Below the pieces are notes generated by a model. The model was not told the DNA's origin. It did not search any database and saw nothing but the letters and a program-made list of their open reading frames with translations. From positions 9,049,275 through 9,113,274 of the forward strand of contig NC_045432.1 of the NCBI RefSeq assembly GCF_902635505.1: DNA of 64,000 nt. The letters run 5' to 3'. Shown piece after piece: positions 58,331-64,000 of the stretch (its first letter is position 1; the number at the start of each line of letters is the position of its first letter). This stretch comes from Sarcophilus harrisii. Lineage: Eukaryota > Chordata > Mammalia > Dasyuromorphia > Dasyuridae. Made by a program: the position numbers and the translations under genes.

Positions 58331-59559
58331 TTGTTTGGAAGGTCACTAAAATGCTGACTTATAAGCAGTACAGCTGTGCCGAGTTAGACAGATGTTGTCT
58401 CACAAACACATCATGGTGGACAGAATTTGAGGCCTTCAGGAAAATGCTGCTCTTTCAAATCATTGCTAGTTTGTGTCTCTCCCTAGTACCCGAGAGCTTC
58501 TTCCCCCAAGTGGGAGCCTGAACTTATCCCAAACAAGAGCTTTCTTTTATCACCAACGTTGGGGAACTTTGGACCCAAGTGGGGGAGGGGAGCCAAATTA
58601 CATCTAGGACTTCTTGGGAAAACTAAACTATCTCAAGTGTCACCATTGAGTGACCCACCTCCCCCCCACAGTCTTTGAACTTGCCCCCTCTTTCCCGGAC
58701 AGTTAGCTCCAAGCATCCTCGGTTGATCAGGGAGGGGGAGAAGAAAGTATTTAGTTAGAAGCTCCCACCTTCTGGTGCAAGAATGTGTAGCAATGTGCAA
58801 GTAAGAACAAGCTGTTTCGTTGGTAGCATTGGATCCGGGTTCTCTCTGAGCCTCGGTTTATTCCAATGAGGAGTTTGGCCTAGGCACTCTCACAAAAGAC
58901 CTCTCTGGCATTAGCATGACCTTGAAAAGCAGGGAAGTGATTACCTGGCAGACTTTTCGGAGTGTTCCAGATGCTGCCAACTGTTAGCGTGACGTTCTGA
59001 AAGTGGGAGCAGGGAGCAGCTCTTTGGTACCGCAACAGAATGGGACGATCATGAAAGCGGGAGGGAGTCATGAAAGCCCAGAGGTCATCTTCTCCATTCC
59101 CCTGCACTGGACCCTAAAGACCAGGGCTGCCAGGTGAAGGTATGTGCGAGCTATCGGAAGCCACACGGGCAATTTAGTTTCCTTCTGATATCAGGTAGCT
59201 TCTTTGGAAAGCTTCTTAGTCACTCCCTTGCCCTATGGTTTAAAAATGAATTTGTTCTTTAGGGCAGATGGAGACAAGCTGTTCACTATGTTGTATCTAG
59301 CACTTCTCCAGAGCAAGTCATAGAAATGGACTTTAAAATTTTTATTCATTCATTTATTGATTGATTTTTTGAGATGGACTTTTTTACAGCTGGGAAAGGA
59401 CTATGGAAGAAGGACCTTGGTGATGACCCAGAGAGGGCAGAGCCTTGGCTTTGGGGCCAGGGACTGGCCTCTGCACCTTGGGCAACTCATGTGTCAAACC
59501 CCCACCGGAACAATGAAGGGGTCGGGTCCGCCCCCAGAAACTAAGGGTCTGGTCTAGCT

Positions 59560-59710
59560 CTAGCTAGCCTTTCAGCTCCACAGATCATTTAGTCTCAGCC
59601 TCTTCTTTGACAGAACATGTCACAGGCCCAGAGAACGCAAGCAGTTTGCCCACAGTCACACAGCCACCAAGTGGCAGAGCCAGCCCCAACTAGAATTGTT
59701 CAGCTCAGAA
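59560..59710 (-). repeat. MIR fragment
   Basis: GGCCCAGAGAACGCAAGCAGTTTGCCCACAGTCACACAGCCACCAAGTGGCAGAGCC is clear reverse MIR wording. Confidence 0.75.
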
Positions 59711-60429
59711 TCTCAAAACGTTTCATCTGTACTTGAATGTCTTATTTTCTGACCAGTGAGTGAGGAATAAAGGACTTTCTAGTAGGGAGAAATCCAATCT
59801 CTAGGCTGGAGAGAGAAGGAAGCAGAATGCTACAAGAGAAGCTGCAAAGTTTGGGGTTCTTTTTGGAGGAAGAGGGAAAGCTTCTCAGCTGACAGTCTTC
59901 TGTTTGTTTCCAGAGCAAGGTTCAGAGAGGGCTGCAATTTTTTTCACTTGGAGGGGCATAAGCTTCAGAATAGTCAGGGATCTCAAAGGTCGTCTTAATG
60001 TCACTCCTTTATTTTCATGGAGGAAGAATTCTGAAATCCAAAGGTTATAGGTGAACATGTCTTGAAGCAGGTCTGAGGAAACAACAAGATAGGAAAAAAT
60101 GCTAGCCTCGCTGGCCCTCCATTCCTGCCTCCGCTCTGTGGGACCTCCTCTTTATCTAAATGAGGGGCTTGAACTCAATTTGGGGGCTTCCCTCAGCTCC
60201 AGATCAAGGATCCTGGGCCTCCAGATTCAAATGCTCTTTCCTCAGCCCCAAGCTCCCCAAACTCACTAGGGGGAAGTTAGAAAAATGGCAAAATTACTTG
60301 TTTTGATTGTTGGTGAAGAAGGAAGAATCCGCTTGGCAGGAGGAGGTCGATTTCTGTGGTGGGGGACTCCCAGGTCTCCAGTGGCCACGTATTATGATCT
60401 GCAATCCCTTTTCATCTCTTCAGGGTTGG

Positions 60430-60506
60430 CTTTGGGGGTAACTGTGTGGATGTGGGTGTGTGCGCGTGCACATGCGTGTGCATGCATGTAGGTGAGGAAA
60501 GGTGGC
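60430..60506. repeat. GT-rich alternating stretch
   Basis: GTGTGTGCGCGTGCACATGCGTGTGCATGCATG-type wording. A related GT-rich array follows at 60770-61000. Confidence 0.75.
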
Positions 60507-60738
60507 GGTGTCATTCATGTATGCCTAACTCTTTATGACCCCCATTTGAGGTTTCCTTTGCAAAGGTATTGGATGTTTTGCCATTTCCATCTCCAGCTCA
60601 TTTTACAGATGAGGAAGGTAAAACAAACAGAATGAAGTGACTTGCCCAAGATCATACAGCTAATGAATGGCTAAGGCCTCATTTGAACCGAAGGGCTCGG
60701 GTCTTTTTGAGTCCAGACCCACTGCTCTCTCCCACTGC
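60507..60738 (-). repeat. MAR1-type CORE-SINE
   Basis: GTGTCATTCATGTATGCCTAACTC..CATTTTACAGATGAGGAAGG..TGACTTGCCCAAGATCATACAGC is a reverse-oriented SINE. Confidence 0.85.
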
Positions 60739-60769
60739 AGCGAGACCTCGCTCTCCCTAGGGAAAAGTG

Positions 60770-61000
60770 GGTGGCTGTATGAGTGGGTGGGTGTTCTGAG
60801 TGTGGGGTAAATACTGATGGGAGATTGTGGAGGCGATGCAAGTGGGGTATGTATATGTAGGGGGTGTGGATGTGGAAGCCGTTGCATGTTTATGTGGTGA
60901 TGTGTGGCTATATTTTGTGGGGGAGGGGTGTATATAAGTGTATGAGAGGGTATGTGTGCACATAGGTGGCCGCATAGGTGACATCATGTGTATGTATGTT
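60770..61000. repeat. GT-rich degenerate minisatellite
   Basis: Repeated GTGGGTG, GTGTGGA and GTATATG units with no fixed period. Confidence 0.7.
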
Positions 61001-61089
61001 TGTGGGGCCGGGACAGTGTCCCACTCGGCTTCTAGGCATCAGTTGCCTCAGTCCCTCCCCCTTCTCTTGAGGCAGGCTTTCTTTACTGA

Positions 61090-61165
61090 AAAATCCATCT
61101 TTTCTTTTTTAAATAGTATTTTATTTTTCCTAACAGATGCAAAGACAGTTTTCAACAGGATCCTT
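61090..61165 (-). mobile_element. L1 3'-end fragment
   Basis: AATAGTATTTTATTTTTCCTAACAGATGCAAAGACAGTTTTCAACAGG is the reverse of an old L1 tail. Confidence 0.65.
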
Positions 61166-61696
61166 CTGCCAGCCATCAGGGTGGGCAGGCGAGGGCTGTC
61201 CTGCTTGAGGGCCCCTCCTGTGGATTACCTGTAGGTGGTCTTTATAGCCTAGGAGACAGGGGAAAGCAGCTGGCCTCACCACAGGGCCACTAGGACTTCA
61301 GAAGGGTTGCTGTTGCTTCTTAGCTGTGCTACGGACTCTGGGAAAGATGCTTCTCTGTCTGACCCTCAATTTCCCCTTATGTTAAATAAAGGCATTGGCA
61401 AGCCAAGCCCCAGGTATAGCTTCTTGCTGTAGAGGGAAGTGCCCCCCTGCCTCAGGAGAGTAAAAGGAGATTGGGAATAAACCAAGCTGGGGTCCAACCC
61501 CGCTCACCCTCACCCAAGAGTGAGGGGCCACTGAACGATAGAGTCTGCCCGGGGCGGGGGGGGGGGGAGGCTCATGCCAGACCGCCAATGTCAAGGCCAT
61601 TCATACTTAAAGTACAAACACATAGGCAGGAACCAAAATGCCAGGGATGCACCAAGTTGTTTCCAGTGGCAACCATAGGCCTCCTGGATCCATTCC

Positions 61697-61805
61697 TTTG
61701 TTCAGTAAGCACTTATTAAGCACCTGCTCTGTGCTGGCCACTGTGCTGGACTCAAGCCATGCAGAGACAACAGTGAGACAATCACGGTCCTCACTGGGAG
61801 TTGCC
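61697..61805 (-). repeat. CORE-SINE/L3-type tail
   Basis: TTCAGTAAGCACTTATTAAGCACCTGCTCTGTGCTGGCCACTGTGC is the reverse of the common tail. Confidence 0.75.
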
Positions 61806-62084
61806 ACATGCTCACAGACAGATAAAGATGGGGAATGGGGAGGCCATCAAAAATTAGGAAGATCCCGAAAGGCCTGTCAAAGGACTTGAGGTGGAAGACC
61901 AAAAGAGGAAAGTGAGGGCAGGGAGAATCTTCTTGGGAGAGGTTGAATTTGAGATGCCCATGGGAAGGCCACTTGGAGATGCCCATAAAGCCATTGGTGA
62001 GAGAAGCTATTTTTAGGACCATTTTTGGCCTTCTCAGCCAAGCTCCTGGTCCGTGACCTGAAGCAAAGCCCTTCTTCTTTTTTC

Positions 62085-62300
62085 AAATGATTTTTTAAAA
62101 TTATTTTTATTTTATTAAATATTTCCCTATTTTATTTTAACAGGCATTTTAAAAAAATTCTGATTCTCTCTCTTCCTCCCAGTCCTCCTCACTTCTCAAG
62201 AAGACAAACACATTGAATTCAATAGTACATGTGAAGTTATGGCAAACACATTTCTGTATTAGGCGTGTCGCAAAAGAAAACAAAATAAAGTTTATTAAAA
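62085..62300 (-). mobile_element. Old LINE 3'-region fragment
   Basis: A T/A-rich start (TTATTTTTATTTTATTAAATATTTCCC), then CTCTCTCTTCCTCCCAGTCC, resembles a reversed old L1 tail. The 121-residue minus frame across it is spurious. Confidence 0.45.
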
Positions 62301-63429
62301 AAAAAAAATAAGGCAAATCCCTTCTACTCTCCAGCCTTGGGTTACCCCATCTTTCAAATGGGCACAGTAACCCTAGCTGTCCTGCCTGCAGATGACATTG
62401 GCAGAAAGCATTCTTGAAAATAAAAAGCCTCATGCATACGGCCTCCGTACACAGCTCAGTGTAGCTGCTCAGATGCCATTGAGCATTGGATTTCAAACGT
62501 GAGCGCCGCTCCAAAGCCCAAGTAGGTGGGATTCACCTGGACCTCAGTGCCAATCCCCAGATAGCTGCCTTTGGTATCTTCTGAGAAGTTAAGCCACAGA
62601 CCTATGAGCCCATCCTGCCTCTGCCAGTTATTAGCTGTCCCTTTTCATCTGTGGGCCTCCAGATTCTGCATCTTTAGAAGGAAGGCCATGGACTAGCTTA
62701 CCAGAGGCCACTGTGACCCTGAAAGTAACTACTACCTGCTTGTCCAGTCCTACACTCCCTAGAGGCCCAGTAATACTATAGGGAAACTCCTGGTAAGATG
62801 AAATCAGTCCAGTAACCTATCTTGACACCAAGAGAAACCGGAGGCCAAAGACATTTGGTGTTTTGCCCAGACCCAAACGGCAAGTCAGGACAGGGCCAGG
62901 ATCAGCCCAGCCTACCTTCCAGGCCCAAGGTTGCTTCTTGCTTCTGTGGCAAACCGAGGTTGCAAACTGGGTTAGGGATTTTGCTACCTCTTTGGAAATG
63001 AGCTGAGGCCAGAGTTGGCCAAGCTTGTCAGGCCTCTGGAGAACTGGTAAAGAATGGTGGTAACTGGTAGACTGTCCGCCATCTCCTCAGAAACCATAGC
63101 AGGCTGAATTTAGAGAAGATTGGAGAAAGATTGGCTGAAGGTGCCATCCAGCACTAGGGATAGTGGCCAAGGAACTGCCAAAGAAACAGTTTGAGACCAA
63201 GCTTGTCTGGAGGTGGCTGGGTGAGATGAACAGGGAGGAAAGTGCCCAGATTTGGTGATTCTGGTTCTGTGAAAACTATATATAGACAGCCCTGCCCAAA
63301 GTCCCTCTGAGATGAGCCAGGAGCTCTCAGAGCAGGCTCCAAAGCCAAAGGATAGAAAGGACTCCAATCTGTTGTGGCCACATCCTGGCTCTGCTGCCTA
63401 CATTGTGGTCCCCTTACCCCCCGCCCCGA

Positions 63430-63545
63430 TCCTGGGCAGGACACCTCCCTCTTTGGATTTCATTTCCTCCTTTGCAAAATGAAAGGATTGGGCTACACCT
63501 TTTCTGAGGGCCTTTTCAGCTGGAAAATAGAGAATTCTGGGATGT
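63430..63545 (+). repeat. MIR
   Basis: CTGGGCAGGACACCTCCCTCTTTGGATTTCATTTCCTCCTTTGCAAAATGAAAGG is + strand MIR wording. Confidence 0.7.
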
Positions 63546-63658
63546 GCAGGAAATCCACAGCTGGGATCACTGCCAAGATAGGATGTGCTGGTGTACTGGG
63601 GGCTGTGCCCAGCCAGCACAGAGCCAGCTCAGGGTGGGTGAAGGAGAGGCTTTGGCCT

Positions 63659-63860
63659 CCTCCCTTCCTCCCTCCCTCCCTCCCTCCTTTCCTTCCTTCC
63701 TTCTCTCCCTTCCTTCCTTCCTTCCTTTCCTTCTTCCCTCTTCCTCTCTCTTCCCTCCTTTCTTCCTTCCTTCATTTCCTTCTTCCCTCCTCCTCTCTCT
63801 TCCCTCCCTCCTTCCTTCCTTCCATCCTTCCTTCTTCCCTTCCTCCTCCTTTCCCTTTGT
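63659..63860. repeat. (CCTT)n/(CTTCC)n polypyrimidine microsatellite
   Basis: About 200 bases with almost no purines on the + strand. The long open frames over it (63374-63952, 63544-63939, 63567-63926) follow from this composition and are not genes. Confidence 0.95.
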
Positions 63861-63914
63861 GGACCCCAGCCAGCTTTTCCCCCTTCCCCATCTCCCTTGT
63901 GGCCCCTGCTCCCC

Positions 63915-64000
63915 TAGAGTCAGCAAAATTCAAATTTAAATCTGACCTCTGACACCTGCTAGCTGTGTGACCCTGGACAAGTCACTTCGCCTTATCTATT
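63915..64000 (+). repeat. MIR/CORE-SINE, cut by the window edge
   Basis: AGAGTCAGCAAAATTCAAATTTAAATCTGACCTCTGACACCTGCTAGCTGTGTGACCCTGGACAAGTCACTTCGCC is SINE text continuing past the window. Confidence 0.8.

Larger units (their letters stand above)
55331..63658 (+). other. Presumed intron or intergenic DNA downstream of the second CpG island
   Basis: No exon is recognised. Old MIR/CORE-SINE copies, L1 tails and simple repeats listed separately occupy perhaps a third of it. The remainder (roughly 55.6-56.4, 56.6-57.0, 57.2-57.8, 58.3-59.5, 59.7-60.4, 61.2-61.7 and 62.3-63.4 kb) shows nothing I can name. Confidence 0.4.

Noticed and set aside
63374-63952. 192-codon frame rich in Pro, Ser, Phe and Leu
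   Set aside because: It is produced by the polypyrimidine microsatellite at 63.66-63.86 kb.

Overview
The window is vertebrate nuclear DNA, almost certainly from a marsupial. The evidence is the repeats: many copies of the marsupial tRNA-headed CORE-SINE family (MAR1/MIR-like), a metatherian L1 lineage with characteristic 3' ends, L3/CR1 remnants, hAT-type MITEs and several endogenous-retrovirus LTRs. There is no bacterial-style gene packing. Only one intact protein-coding gene can be supported, ASB12 on the + strand near 49-51 kb. In human, as I recall it, ASB12 lies at Xq11.2 between MTMR8 and AMER1, all on one strand. If that order is conserved, this is probably an X-chromosome locus. The second CpG island, at 54.2-55.3 kb with a + strand splice donor, is then the natural candidate for the non-coding first exon of AMER1, and the rest of the window would lie in AMER1 intron 1.

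Layout. 1-22 kb: repeat-rich intergenic DNA. It contains a decayed partial duplicate of the ASB12 5' flank and first coding residues (about 6.5-7.2 kb), L1 pieces, SINEs and one LTR fossil. 22.1-29.0 kb: a processed pseudogene of SMC6 (minus strand), split by an L1 5'-type segment and by a 4-kb 5'-truncated L1. 28.2-30.9 kb: a cluster of short locally templated insertions and a solo LTR inside a SINE. 31.3-32.2 kb: a long alternating purine-pyrimidine low-complexity tract. 32.7-34.0 kb: an old L3/CR1 LINE. 35.2-45.3 kb: remains of a broken class II-like endogenous retrovirus on the minus strand, with a solo LTR of another family, a hAT MITE and two L1 segments inside its span. 46.2-51.0 kb: CpG island plus ASB12. 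54.2-64 kb: CpG island plus presumed intron with MIRs, SINEs and simple repeats.

I found no new gene system. The most interesting signals are structural: two short near-identical local copies (one direct, one inverted) that look like template-switch insertions, a perfect T18/A18 palindrome beside the last exon of ASB12, the ASB12 duplicate, and L1 copies showing a 3' transduction and an apparent premature 3' end. All repeat and homology calls were made by eye from remembered consensus sequences; no alignments were run.
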